Numbered from the stretch's first letter, positions 37,611 to 46,537 are shown. The stretch: 64,000 nucleotides of DNA from Acidimicrobiales bacterium (GCA_030828465.1 JAURCL010000002.1:40636-104635), one strand, 5' to 3'. Notes: a model not told the origin generated them from the sequence alone. Made by a program: numbers and translations.

Positions 37611-38978
37611 TCAGATCGGGCAGCGATCGGCGATCAGCGCCTGAATGGCTCCGAGATCGTTCGCGACCCGCGTCACCCGCTCTGGGCGGTCGAAGAGGTC
37701 GGAGAGGGCCTCCGGAAGCTCGGGGTGCACCCCGGTGGCTTGCCGCACGGCATCGGGGAATTTCGCCGGATGCGCCGTCGCGAGCGTCACGACGGGCCGG
37801 CTCCCGGCGAGTCGGCGGGCGACCACGGTGCCGGTGGCGGTGTGCGGATCGATGAGCATCCCGGATTCCCGATGGACCCGGGCGATCTCAGCGAGCGTCT
37901 CGCTGTCATCGACGCTGCTCGAGTCGAAGACTGGACGAATCCACCGATCGAAGGACGCGGGGGAGGTCTCGAGGCGACCGTCGGCGCGGAAGCGGGCGAG
38001 ATCGGCTGCCGTGCGGCCACCGTCCCGGTCGTTCATCTCGAACAGGAGTCGCTCGAAGTTCGATGAGACTTGGATGTCCATGCTCGGGCTGAGCGTCGGC
38101 ACGACCCCCGAGGTCGACATGTCGCGCGAGCGGATGAAGCGGGTGAGGATGTCGTTGGAGTTGGTCGCCACGAGGAGTCGATCGATCTCCGAGCCGGTGT
38201 GCCGGGCGATCCAACCAGCGAGCACATTGCCGAAGTTCCCGGTCGGCACGCAGATGTCGATCGGCCGACCCATGCGGCTCGCCGCGCTCGCGTGGTAAGC
38301 GGTCTGGGCAATGATCCTCGCCCAGTTGATGGAGTTCACGGCCGACAGCCGCTGTGACTCTCTAAAACGGCGATCCGCGAACATCGCCTTCACGAGGTCC
38401 TGGCAGTCGTCAAAGGTGCCATCGACGGCGACGGTGTGCACATTCGGCGCGTCGACCGTGGTCATCTGCCGACGCTGGACCTCGCTGGTCCGACCTTCCG
38501 GGTACAGGATCACAATCTGCACCCGCTCGCAGCCGCGCACCCCCTCGATGGCAGCTGAGCCGGTGTCACCGCTTGTGGCGCCCACGATGGTGATGCGCTC
38601 GTCACGACGCTCGAGCAGCCGGTCGAACATGCGGCCCACCAGTTGGAGGGCCATGTCCTTGAAGGCAAGCGTCGGACCGTGGAACAGCTCGAGGAGCCAC
38701 TGATCCTCACCGATCTCCACCAGCGGTGCGACCTCGGGATGCCGAAAGCCCGCATAGGAGTCCCCGCAGAGTTCGCGCAGTTCGACCTCGGTCAGATCGG
38801 GGGCGACGTAGGGGGCGAGCACCGAGGCGGCCACCTCGGCATAGGAATCGGACGACCCCGTCTCGATCGACGGCCAGTCGACGGGCACGTAGAGACCGCC
38901 ATCGTCAGCCAGACCGGCGAGCAGCACGTCTCCGAAGCCGAGCTCGGGAGCGGCGCCCCGGGTCGAGACGTACCTCAC
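37611..38978 (-). CDS. thrC: Threonine synthase
   Basis: A 455-residue PLP enzyme converting O-phosphohomoserine to threonine. The PLP Lys is in LAFKDMALQ and the phosphate loop GATSGDTGSAA follows. Its length fits the longer E. coli/yeast-like class rather than the shorter class of about 360 residues usual in mycobacteria. The GTG at 38978 overlaps the hom stop (TAGTG). No homoserine kinase gene (thrB) follows, although it normally does in actinobacteria. Confidence 0.94.
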   Translation of the reverse strand: MRYVSTRGAAPELGFGDVLLAGLADDGGLYVPVDWPSIETGSSDSYAEVAASVLAPYVAPDLTEVELRELCGDSYAGFRHPEVAPLVEIGEDQWLLELFHGPTLAFKDMALQLVGRMFDRLLERRDERITIVGATSGDTGSAAIEGVRGCERVQIVILYPEGRTSEVQRRQMTTVDAPNVHTVAVDGTFDDCQDLVKAMFADRRFRESQRLSAVNSINWARIIAQTAYHASAASRMGRPIDICVPTGNFGNVLAGWIARHTGSEIDRLLVATNSNDILTRFIRSRDMSTSGVVPTLSPSMDIQVSSNFERLLFEMNDRDGGRTAADLARFRADGRLETSPASFDRWIRPVFDSSSVDDSETLAEIARVHRESGMLIDPHTATGTVVARRLAGSRPVVTLATAHPAKFPDAVRQATGVHPELPEALSDLFDRPERVTRVANDLGAIQALIADRCPI

Positions 38979-40273
38979 TACTCCCCGATCACGCGGAGCA
39001 GACCACCGACGCGTCCCACGACGTCAAGGTCGCGGAGCTCGGAGACGGTCGCCTGCACATCGGCCTCCCGGGCAGCGTGGGTGATGAACACGAGCCGGGC
39101 TTCGGGGCCGTGGCCCTCCTGCTCAGCGGCCCGGATGCTGACCCCATGGCGGGCGAACACCCCGGTGACCTGGTGGAGCACGCCGGGGCGGTCGGCCACA
39201 TCGAGGGCGAGGAGGTACTCCGAGCTCGTCTCGTCGATGGGAAGCGCCTTCGCCCGCTCGAAGGAGCCGAGCGAGCCGTGGGTTCCGTTCACGAGGTTCA
39301 CCGCCGCGTCGACGAGATCACCGAGCACCGCGCTCGCGGTGGGCGCGCCTCCCGCGCCGCGTCCGAAGAACATGAGCGAGCCGACGGCGTCACCCTCGAC
39401 GAACACAGCGTTGTAGGAATCGCGCACCGAAGCCAGCGGATGATCGAGGGGAACCATCGTCGGGTGCACCCGCACCGCGATAGCGCCGGTCGACCGGTCC
39501 TGTTCAGCGATTCCGAGCAACTTGACGGCGTAGCCGAGGCGGGCAGCGATGGCGATGTCGCCGGCGGTGATGCCGCTGATGCCCTCGTGGTAGACGTCGC
39601 CGGCGACCACCTTGGCGCCGAAGGCCACCGTGGCGATGATGGCCGCCTTCGCGCCCGCGTCGAAGCCCTCGACGTCGGCCGTCGGGTCGCGCTCGGCGTA
39701 GCCGAGCCGCTGGGCCTCGCTGAGCGCGTCGGCGTAGTCGGCGCCCTCGTTCGACATCTTCGAGAGAATGAAGTTCGTGGTGCCGTTGAGGATCCCCATG
39801 ACCCTTGAGACGGGCTCGCCCCGGAGACTCTCGCGCAGCGGGCGGATGAGCGGGATCCCCCCGGCGACCGCGGCCTCGAACAGGAGATCGACGCCGTTCT
39901 CGTCGGCGAGACCGAACAGTTCGACGCCGACATTGGCGAGGAGTTCCTTGTTGCCGGTGATCACCGGCTTGCCTCCGCTCAGCGCGGTGGAGATCAGTTC
40001 GCGGGCCGGCTCGATGCCGCCGATCACCTCGACGACGACGTCGACCTCGGGATCGGTCACCACCGACATGGCGTCGTGGGTAAGCACCCCGTCTCCGAAG
40101 TCGATGCCCCGGTCGCGCGCGGTGTTACGAACAGCTACGCGGGTGATCGAGAGTCGCACACCGGTGCGGCGGGCGATCTCGTCGGCGCGCTCGGCGACGA
40201 GCGGCACGAGGGCTCCGCCCACGTTGCCGCACCCGAGCAGGCCGACACGGATCTCTCGCTGCTGTCCACTCAC
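38978..40273 (-). CDS. hom: Homoserine dehydrogenase with ACT domain
   Basis: A 431-residue enzyme reducing aspartate semialdehyde to homoserine. It has the NAD(P) site VGLLGCGNVGGALV, GNKELLANVG, the catalytic region GILNGTTNFILSKM and a C-terminal ACT domain (DVADRPGVLHQVTGVFARHGV) for allosteric threonine control. GTG 40273 is selected because TAGCCT (complement 40281-40286) is 7 nt upstream; an ATG at 40309 would place that promoter inside the gene. It overlaps thrC by 1 nt. Confidence 0.94.
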   Translation of the reverse strand: MSGQQREIRVGLLGCGNVGGALVPLVAERADEIARRTGVRLSITRVAVRNTARDRGIDFGDGVLTHDAMSVVTDPEVDVVVEVIGGIEPARELISTALSGGKPVITGNKELLANVGVELFGLADENGVDLLFEAAVAGGIPLIRPLRESLRGEPVSRVMGILNGTTNFILSKMSNEGADYADALSEAQRLGYAERDPTADVEGFDAGAKAAIIATVAFGAKVVAGDVYHEGISGITAGDIAIAARLGYAVKLLGIAEQDRSTGAIAVRVHPTMVPLDHPLASVRDSYNAVFVEGDAVGSLMFFGRGAGGAPTASAVLGDLVDAAVNLVNGTHGSLGSFERAKALPIDETSSEYLLALDVADRPGVLHQVTGVFARHGVSIRAAEQEGHGPEARLVFITHAAREADVQATVSELRDLDVVGRVGGLLRVIGE

Positions 40274-40286
40274 CCCGGCGAGGCTA
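40274..40286 (-). promoter_or_regulatory. Leaderless promoter -10 for hom-thrC
   Basis: TAGCCT (40286 to 40281) is 7 nt from the GTG at 40273. It separates hom-thrC transcription from lysA upstream, which is cut off by the inserted plus-strand hydratase gene. Confidence 0.55.
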
Positions 40287-40352
40287 TCCACCGCCTCGGG
40301 TTCGGCCATCCGCGCCTCGTTCCCACGACGCCAGCGGTGGTGAGATGGTGAG

Positions 40353-41153
40353 ATGTCCGAGCACCCCGCACCGGCCCTGTCCACCCTGAGGATCGAGCAT
40401 GAGGCCGGCGAGCCGGTGGCAAGGCTCCTCCTCAATCGCCCTGAGCGCCTGAACGCCCTCTCCGCGACCCTCCTCGCCGAGTTGATCGAGGCATGCGGCT
40501 GGATTGACGCCCAGCAGGAGGTGAAGGTGCTCGTGGTCACCGGCGTCGGACCGAACTTCTCCGCCGGCTTCGACCTCGACGACTTCCAAGGCCTCGACAC
40601 CTCGACGAGCGATCGTCGGGCGACTGCCGACCTCGGTCGTCGGGCCGCGGAGGCGCTGACCGACACGCGGGCGCTGACGATCGCGGCCGTCCGAGGTCAC
40701 TGCGTCGGCGGTGGCCTGGTGCTGGTGGCGGCCTGCGACCTCCGAGTGGCGGCGTCGGGGACGCGGTTCGCGATCCCCGAGGTCGACCTCGGCATCCCCC
40801 TCGCCTGGGGTGGGATACCGCGACTGGTGCGCGAGATCGGCCCAGCGAGGACCAAGGAACTCGTCCTGTCGTGTCGGCCCTTCGAAGCCGAGGAGGCTGC
40901 CGCGATCGGGATGGTGAACCGGGTGGTCGACGATGACGCGTTCGACTCGGAAGTCGCGACCTGGGCCGCTGAACTGGCCGCGAAGCCGATGTTCGCGATC
41001 CGGGCGACAAAGTCGCAGGTGAACGCGGTGATGGAGGAGATCGCCGGCACGGGACGCAACGCGAACGACGCCGACACGCTCCTCGCCGCCCTCGCCGATC
41101 CCGAGTCCCGACAGGCGAGCCGCGACTATCTGGCCTCGCGCGGGCGGCGCTGA
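40353..41153 (+). CDS. Enoyl-CoA hydratase/isomerase family protein
   Basis: A 266-residue crotonase-fold protein. The oxyanion hole regions are FSAGFDLDDF and AVRGHCVGGGLVLVAACDLRV (the latter spanning residues about 109-129). The segment IPEVDLGIPLAWGGIPRLV includes a Glu at a catalytic position. It may hydrate or isomerise an acyl-CoA in fatty acid oxidation. It sits alone on the plus strand between lysA and hom, breaking a block that is usually contiguous in actinobacteria. The 3' end is 3 nt from the lysA stop. Confidence 0.85.
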   Translation: MSEHPAPALSTLRIEHEAGEPVARLLLNRPERLNALSATLLAELIEACGWIDAQQEVKVLVVTGVGPNFSAGFDLDDFQGLDTSTSDRRATADLGRRAAEALTDTRALTIAAVRGHCVGGGLVLVAACDLRVAASGTRFAIPEVDLGIPLAWGGIPRLVREIGPARTKELVLSCRPFEAEEAAAIGMVNRVVDDDAFDSEVATWAAELAAKPMFAIRATKSQVNAVMEEIAGTGRNANDADTLLAALADPESRQASRDYLASRGRR

Positions 41154-41156
41154 CCG

Positions 41157-42434
41157 TCAGCCGACGTCGGTGGCCAAAAGGTCGTCGAAGGTCTCGCGAC
41201 GCACCACGAGCCGCGCCGAGCCACCCGAGGTGAAGACCACGGCCGGCCGGCGGATGCGGTTGTAGTTGGATCCCATCGACTGGCCGTAGGCACCGGTCAC
41301 CGGCGTGACGAGCACATCGCCGACCGAGAGATCGGCGGGAACTTCCGCCTCGTTGAGCAGCACGTCCCCGCTCTCACAATGCTTGCCGACGACACGCACC
41401 CGGCGGGGTCGCTCGGCGAAGGGTGCCCGAGCGAGCAGCGCCTCGTATCCGGAGCCGTAGAGCACCGGCCTCGGGTTGTCGCTCATGCCGCCGTCGACGG
41501 CCACATAGGTGCGCACCCCGGGGATGTCCTTGACGGTGCCGACGGTGTAGGCGGTGACCGCTGCGTCGGCCACGATGGCGCGTCCGGGCTCGACGTAGAC
41601 CTCGGCCCGCACTCCGAGCGTCCGGCAGGCGTCGAGGAGCACGGATGCCCAGGTGGAGATCGAGGGAGCCTCCTCGTTCGCGGTGTAGGCGACGCCGAGC
41701 CCTCCGCCGAGGACCAATTGGGGAAGGTCGACCTCGGCCGCGAAGGCCGCCATCACCTCGGCGGCTCGGGCGAAGCTGTCGGCCCGGAACACGTTCGAGC
41801 CGATGTGGCAGTGGGTGCCCACCAGGTTCATGGCGTCGGAGGCCGATGCGCGCGCCACGGCGCGGGCCGCGTCACCGTTGCCGAGGTTGAAACCGAACTT
41901 CGAGTCGTCCTGCCCGGTCGAGATGAACTCGTGGGTGTGCGCGTGCACCCCGGGGGTGACGCGGATCAGCACGTCGGGCACCGGCCCGAGACCCTCGCGG
42001 TGAGCGACTTCGAGGCGATCGAGCTCGTCGAAGGAGTCGACGATGATCCGCCCGACTCCCGCTTCGATCGCGACCCGGAGCTCCTCATCACTCTTGTTGT
42101 TCCCGTGAAGCACGCAGGCCGAGGCGGGCACCCCGGCCGACAGCGCGACGTGGAGCTCTCCGCCGGTCGAGACATCGAGCAGCAGGCCCTCCTCGTGGGC
42201 AAGACGAGCCATGGCCCGACAGAGGAAGGCCTTCGTGGCGTAGATGACCCGACCCGGGCCGAAGGCGGCGACCGCCTCTCGGCAGCGGGCCCGAAGGTGA
42301 TCCTCGTCGTAGACGAAGAGCGGGGTCCCAAACTCCTCCACGAGTGCCCCAACATGGCAACCCCCAATGGTGAGCCATCCGTCGTCGGCGAGGGCAGCCG
42401 ACTCGGGGAGCAGTCGACGCGGGACGGCGCTCAC
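41157..42434 (-). CDS. lysA: Diaminopimelate decarboxylase
   Basis: A 425-residue PLP enzyme making lysine from meso-diaminopimelate. The PLP Lys is in IYATKAFLC. HIGSNV and GGGLGVAY contact the cofactor, EPGRAIV is conserved, and the Cys of KHCESGDVL belongs to the second subunit's active site. The ATG overlaps the argS stop (ATGA). Confidence 0.95.
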   Translation of the reverse strand: MSAVPRRLLPESAALADDGWLTIGGCHVGALVEEFGTPLFVYDEDHLRARCREAVAAFGPGRVIYATKAFLCRAMARLAHEEGLLLDVSTGGELHVALSAGVPASACVLHGNNKSDEELRVAIEAGVGRIIVDSFDELDRLEVAHREGLGPVPDVLIRVTPGVHAHTHEFISTGQDDSKFGFNLGNGDAARAVARASASDAMNLVGTHCHIGSNVFRADSFARAAEVMAAFAAEVDLPQLVLGGGLGVAYTANEEAPSISTWASVLLDACRTLGVRAEVYVEPGRAIVADAAVTAYTVGTVKDIPGVRTYVAVDGGMSDNPRPVLYGSGYEALLARAPFAERPRRVRVVGKHCESGDVLLNEAEVPADLSVGDVLVTPVTGAYGQSMGSNYNRIRRPAVVFTSGGSARLVVRRETFDDLLATDVG

Positions 42435-44176
42435 ATCCGCTCCGGTGCCTCGATGCCGAGGAGATCGAGGCCGGTCGACAGTGTTCGTGCGGTCAGGTCG
42501 CAGAGGGCGAGCCGTGCTCCACGAACGGGCTCCTCAACCTTCAACACCGGGCAGTGCTCGTAGAAGGCGGTGAACGCCTGGGCCAGATCGAACAGGTGGG
42601 TGCACAGCCGGTGGGGTGACTGCGAGGACGTGGCATCGGCGATCACCGACGGTGTCGCGAGAATCCGCAGGGCGAGCTCCCGCTCGGCCGGTTCGACCAG
42701 CGCGATAGTCGACGGGTCGACCGAACTCGGGTCGATGCCCGCCCGGCGGAAGATCGACCGGATGCGCGCGTGGGCGTACTGGAGGTAGGGGGCCGTGTTG
42801 CCGTCGAAGGAGAGCATGCGGTCCCATTCGAAGACGTAGTCGCGCACTCGGTCGGTCGAGAGGTCGGCGTATTTCACCGCACCGATCCCGACCGCGCGGG
42901 CGACGGCAGCCCGTTCGTCATCGTCAAGGTCAGGGTTCTTCTCAGCGACGAGCGCGCCGGCGCGCTCGATGGCCTCATCGAGAAGGTCGACGAGCTTGAC
43001 CGAATCCCCTGAGCGACTGCGCAGCATCTTGCGGTCCTCGCCGAGGACATTGCCGAAGGCGACGTGGACGGCATCGACGCCCTCCGGCAGCCAGCCGGCC
43101 ATCCGCGCGACGGCGAACACCATGTCGAGGTGCTGCTGCTGGGGGGCACCCACCACGTAGAGCATGAGGTCAGCCCCGAGTCGCTCGACGCGATCGATGA
43201 CGCAGGTGAGATCGCTCGTCGCGTAGTTGAAGCCCCCGGTGCGGGCGCGGATGATCAGCGGCAGCGGCTCGCTATCGCGGTTCGTGAAGCCGGGCGGGAA
43301 CACGACGCTCGCCCCGTCGCTCTCCTCGAGGAGTCCGGCGGCCCCGAGTCGGTCAATCGTCGCCTGCATACCGGGCTGGTACCTGCTCTCCCCGGCAAGG
43401 TCGTCATCGGTGAGCAGCACCCCGAGCTTGGAATAGACGGTGTTGAAGTACTCGGTGGACATCGTGACCAGGCGTCGCCAGAGCGCCGCGGTGTCCGGAT
43501 CGCCGCCCTGGAGCGCGACCACCCGCTCACGTGAGCGGTCTTGGAACTCCTCGGATTCGGAGAACTTCGCATTGGCCTGCTTGTAGAAGCCGTCGAGATC
43601 ACCCTGACCGAGACCAGCGGCGGCGACATCCTCACCGAGGTCGAGGAGATGCTCGATCAGCATCCCGAAGGGACGGCCCCAGTCGCCGATGTGGTTCTCG
43701 CGGATCACCGAGTCCCCGGCGAAGGTGTGGAGCCGGGAGAGGGCGTCACCGATCACGGTCGACCGAAGGTGACCGACGTGCATCTCCTTGGCGACGTTGG
43801 GCGCGGAGTAGTCGATGACGACGGTTCGCGGAGCCGTCGTCGCGAGGCCGAGCCGCTCATGACGAGCCGCGTCCGCGGCAAGACCGGAGAGGAAGGCGTC
43901 GGAGAACACGAGGTTCACGAATCCGGGTCCGGCCACCTCGACCGACGAGCAGATCCCGTCGAGGGCCCCGCTCGCGATGATCTCCTCAGCCACGTCTCGG
44001 GGCTTGCGTCCAAGGGCCTTGGCGAGGGGCAGCGCACCGTTGACCTGGGCGTCGGCGTGGTCGGAGGGGCGCACGACGGGATCAGCCGGTGCCCCGGCGA
44101 TGGAGGCGAGGACCGGCGCGAGCAGATCAGCCACCCGCTGCAACGGGTCGACACTTCGGGAGGTGGGCTCGGACAT
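42431..44176 (-). CDS. argS: Arginyl-tRNA synthetase
   Basis: A 581-residue class I synthetase. It has an N-terminal Add-1 domain (about residues 1-110), the HIGH-type HVGHLRST, the KMSK-like KMLRSRSG and a C-terminal DALR anticodon-binding domain. The start is 9 nt after CACAAT on the minus strand. It heads the argS-lysA unit, an arrangement conserved in actinobacteria. Confidence 0.96.
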   Translation of the reverse strand: MSEPTSRSVDPLQRVADLLAPVLASIAGAPADPVVRPSDHADAQVNGALPLAKALGRKPRDVAEEIIASGALDGICSSVEVAGPGFVNLVFSDAFLSGLAADAARHERLGLATTAPRTVVIDYSAPNVAKEMHVGHLRSTVIGDALSRLHTFAGDSVIRENHIGDWGRPFGMLIEHLLDLGEDVAAAGLGQGDLDGFYKQANAKFSESEEFQDRSRERVVALQGGDPDTAALWRRLVTMSTEYFNTVYSKLGVLLTDDDLAGESRYQPGMQATIDRLGAAGLLEESDGASVVFPPGFTNRDSEPLPLIIRARTGGFNYATSDLTCVIDRVERLGADLMLYVVGAPQQQHLDMVFAVARMAGWLPEGVDAVHVAFGNVLGEDRKMLRSRSGDSVKLVDLLDEAIERAGALVAEKNPDLDDDERAAVARAVGIGAVKYADLSTDRVRDYVFEWDRMLSFDGNTAPYLQYAHARIRSIFRRAGIDPSSVDPSTIALVEPAERELALRILATPSVIADATSSQSPHRLCTHLFDLAQAFTAFYEHCPVLKVEEPVRGARLALCDLTARTLSTGLDLLGIEAPERM

Positions 44177-44218
44177 CAGCCAACCATTGTGTCCGAGGGT
44201 GGGCGCGAAGCCACCGAC

Positions 44219-44932
44219 TCAGACCGACGTCGAGCAGAAGGTGTCGCCGCGGGCGACGCTCGCCTCGGTGACGACGTCGACGCTGTCAGCGTCGTACAGA
44301 GCGCCGAGCATTCCGCGGACCATGCCTCGATCGACCGCGCAGATGACCGGATGGTCGGTGGCGACATCGCCGAATGGGCAATGGGTGTTGATGATCCGGA
44401 GACCGTCGTTGCGGTTCTCGGCATGGGCGGCGAACCCGTGGGCGGTGAGCGCATCGGCTACCGCTTGGATGGCCGCGCGGAGCGATCGGTGGCCCTGCTC
44501 GAGCGCTTCGCCGTTCAACCCGACGGCCATGGCGCGTCCGTACTCGGTGCCGACCTCCTCGGCGAGGCGCTCCGCCTCGTCGGCGGGCAGGCGGTCGAGG
44601 GCTCGTCCGAGGAGCGACAGCACGAGGTCGTCGCTGCGCACGGGGAACTCGGTGAGACGGTCGGCGACGGCGCGGTATCGCTTCGACGGCCGTCCAGCGC
44701 CTCCTCCGTCGACCCGGGCGGTGCTGACCTCGAGGTAGCCGCCGGCCGAGAGCTTCTCGAGGTGGTGGCGGGCGACGTTGGGGTGCACGCCGACCTGTTC
44801 GGCGACCGAGGCGGTGGTGAGCCCGACGTCACCGGCTTCGCGCACCAGCAGATACACCCGGCGCCTCGTGGGATCGCCGAAGGCATCGGTGATCGCCGAC
44901 ACCGTCGCGGTGAACGACGCGGAGGCGGACAT
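44219..44932 (-). CDS. SufR-like HTH regulator with probable Fe-S site
   Basis: A 237-residue ArsR/DeoR-type winged-helix regulator. The N-terminal HTH includes GDPTRRRVYLLVREAG and VAEQVGVHPNVARHHLEKL. The C-terminal domain has THCPFGDVATDHPVIC, giving Cys185-X12-Cys198, plus a third Cys at 233. The Cys-X12-Cys pair matches the cluster ligands of SufR, the [4Fe-4S] repressor of suf genes; the third Cys is spaced a little farther. It is divergent from mrp, an Fe-S carrier gene. ATG 44932 is 6 nt from TACACT. Confidence 0.72.
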   Translation of the reverse strand: MSASASFTATVSAITDAFGDPTRRRVYLLVREAGDVGLTTASVAEQVGVHPNVARHHLEKLSAGGYLEVSTARVDGGGAGRPSKRYRAVADRLTEFPVRSDDLVLSLLGRALDRLPADEAERLAEEVGTEYGRAMAVGLNGEALEQGHRSLRAAIQAVADALTAHGFAAHAENRNDGLRIINTHCPFGDVATDHPVICAVDRGMVRGMLGALYDADSVDVVTEASVARGDTFCSTSV

Positions 44933-45004
44933 GGGCTGAGTGTAGGCGGGTTTTCTCCTACCGTCGTAGTGCAAACCCCGGGGGTGTTCGCCAGAATGGT
45001 CGAC
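44933..45004. promoter_or_regulatory. sufR-like/mrp divergent promoters with inverted repeat
   Basis: On the minus strand TACACT (44944 to 44939) is 6 nt from the regulator ATG. On the plus strand CAGAAT (44992-44997) is 7 nt from the mrp ATG. The inverted repeat GTAGG-N10-CCTAC (44942-44961) overlaps the regulator's -10 and is a candidate operator for autoregulation. Confidence 0.5.
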
Positions 45005-46150
45005 ATGGCCCCCACCAGCGATCAACTCGTCGAAGCCCTGCGCCCGGTGGAGGATCCGGAACTCCACCGTTCGATCGTCGATCTCGGCATGTTGCGCCGA
45101 GCGGAGGTTTCGGGCGACGGAGTAGCGCACATCCTGATCGCCCTGACGATCGCCGGATGCCCGCTTCGTAACGAGATCCAGAATCGTGTCTCCACCGCGG
45201 TCACCGCCCTCGACGGCGTGTCGTCGGTGGATCTCGAGTTCACGGTGATGACCGACGAGGAACGAGCCGCCCTCCGAGAGATGCTCCACGGCTCGCCGGG
45301 GGCCACCGCCGGCTCGGGCCACGCCCACGGCCACGCGGAGGGACGCGCGATCCCGTTCTCCCAACCCGGCTCGAAGACGCGGCCGCTGCTGATCTCGTCG
45401 GGCAAGGGGGGCGTCGGCAAATCGAGCGTGACCACCAACCTCGCGGTCGCCCTCGCCGCCAAAGGCCACTCCGTCGGCGTCGTCGACGCCGACATCTACG
45501 GCTACTCCATCCCCCGGATGCTCGGCACCGACCGTAAGCCGGTCGTCATCGATGAGATGCTCGTTCCGCCGGAGCAGTGGGGCGTCCGGTGTATCTCGAT
45601 CGGCTACTTCGTGCCCGAGGGCGAGGCCGTCGTGTGGCGCGGCCCGATGCTTCACAAGGCACTCGAGCAGTTCCTGACCGACGTCTACTGGGATGATCCC
45701 GACTTCCTGCTCATCGACATGCCGCCCGGCACCGGAGACATCGCCCTCAGCCTGAGCCAGTACCTTCCGCGAGGAGAGGTCTTCGTGGTCACCACACCGC
45801 AGCCCGCCGCCCAAAAGGTGGCCCGTCTCTCCGCGGCGATGGCTGAAAAGGTCAACCTCCCCGTGCGCGGGGTCATCGAGAACATGTCGTGGTTCACCGG
45901 TGACGATGGCAAGCGCTACGAGATCTTCGGATCCGGTGGTGGAGCCGAGCTCGCCGCCGAACTCGACGTGCCGCTGCTCGGACGTCTCCCCCTGCTGCCC
46001 GCGCTCAGAGAGGGTGGCGACGACGGGCGCCCGATCGCCGCCGTCGACCCCGATTCGGAGGCCAGCCTCGCCTTCGCCGAGATCGCGCGCGCCGTGGCCG
46101 ATGACCTCCGGCCGAAGAAGGTGTTCAGCCCCGAGCTCCGGGTGATCTGA
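45005..46150 (+). CDS. mrp: Mrp/ApbC-family Fe-S carrier ATPase
   Basis: A 381-residue protein. The N-terminal MIP18/DUF59 domain (residues 1-95) has VEDPELHRSIVDLGML and Cys52 in TIAGCPLRNEI. A His-containing linker (HAHGHAEG) leads to a deviant Walker A P-loop, SGKGGVGKSS (132-141), and DMPPGTGD. Family members carry and insert Fe-S clusters. The C-terminal CxxC seen after ENMS in E. coli ApbC is absent here (ENMSWFTGDDGKRYEIFG), so cluster binding may differ. ATG 45005 is supported by a leaderless -10. Confidence 0.9.
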   Translation: MAPTSDQLVEALRPVEDPELHRSIVDLGMLRRAEVSGDGVAHILIALTIAGCPLRNEIQNRVSTAVTALDGVSSVDLEFTVMTDEERAALREMLHGSPGATAGSGHAHGHAEGRAIPFSQPGSKTRPLLISSGKGGVGKSSVTTNLAVALAAKGHSVGVVDADIYGYSIPRMLGTDRKPVVIDEMLVPPEQWGVRCISIGYFVPEGEAVVWRGPMLHKALEQFLTDVYWDDPDFLLIDMPPGTGDIALSLSQYLPRGEVFVVTTPQPAAQKVARLSAAMAEKVNLPVRGVIENMSWFTGDDGKRYEIFGSGGGAELAAELDVPLLGRLPLLPALREGGDDGRPIAAVDPDSEASLAFAEIARAVADDLRPKKVFSPELRVI

Positions 46151-46154
46151 CCGG

Positions 46155-46493
46155 TTGGATCCGCTCCCCCGCTACCGGTTCGAGCGCCTCGTCGACGAGG
46201 CGCTCTCATCGCTCCCGGATGAACTGGCGCCAGTGCTCGACAACGTCGTCATCCGCGTGGTTGACCGAGACGAGGACGAACCCGATCTTCTCGGCCTCTA
46301 CGAGGGGGTTCCCCACACCGAGCGGTCCGGCTCGGAGGGCCCCGATGTGGTGTCGATCTTCCGGCTGCCGCTCTGCGATGCGTGCGACGGCCTTGACGAG
46401 TTGATCCGCGAGGTGCGCATCACCGTGATCCACGAACTGGCCCACGCCGCGGGTATCGACGACGACCGCCTGCACGAACTCGGCTGGGGCTGA
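46155..46493 (+). CDS. Small zincin-like metallopeptidase (PF06262 type)
   Basis: A 112-residue cytoplasmic protein with the zinc motif VIHELAHAAGIDDDRLHELGW, that is HExxHxxG followed by a further His, close to the C-terminus. This is the minimal 'zincin_1' fold of actinobacterial metallopeptidase-family proteins. The only plausible start is TTG 46155, 4 nt after the mrp stop, so translation is probably coupled to mrp. The substrate is unknown. Confidence 0.8.
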   Translation: MDPLPRYRFERLVDEALSSLPDELAPVLDNVVIRVVDRDEDEPDLLGLYEGVPHTERSGSEGPDVVSIFRLPLCDACDGLDELIREVRITVIHELAHAAGIDDDRLHELGWG

Positions 46494-46500
46494 GGCCGAC

Positions 46501-46520
46501 GGTTCGGATCCGGTCGAACC
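46501..46520. promoter_or_regulatory. Inverted repeat upstream of the DUF4328 gene
   Basis: GGTTCG-N8-CGAACC spans 46501-46520, ending 5 bp before the -10 element. It could be an operator or part of the end of the mrp transcript. The half-site order is opposite to an actinobacterial LexA box. Confidence 0.35.
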
Positions 46521-46525
46521 CCGAC

Positions 46526-46537
46526 TAGGTTCGCCGC
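46526..46537 (+). promoter_or_regulatory. Leaderless promoter -10 for the DUF4328 gene
   Basis: TAGGTT (46526-46531) is 6 nt from GTG 46538, with TTCGGA (46503-46508) 17 bp upstream as a weak -35. Confidence 0.5.

Noticed and set aside
43541..45004. Open frame on the plus strand running into mrp from 43541
   Set aside because: It is antisense to argS and the SufR-like gene. The mrp domain begins at 45005.
44933..45814. Extended minus-strand frame upstream of the SufR-like regulator
   Set aside because: Antisense to mrp; the regulator begins at ATG 44932 with a proper HTH and a -10 element 6 nt upstream.
46501..46520. LexA/SOS box
   Set aside because: The half-sites are in the order GTTCG...CGAAC, the reverse of the actinobacterial CGAAC-N4-GTTCG operator.
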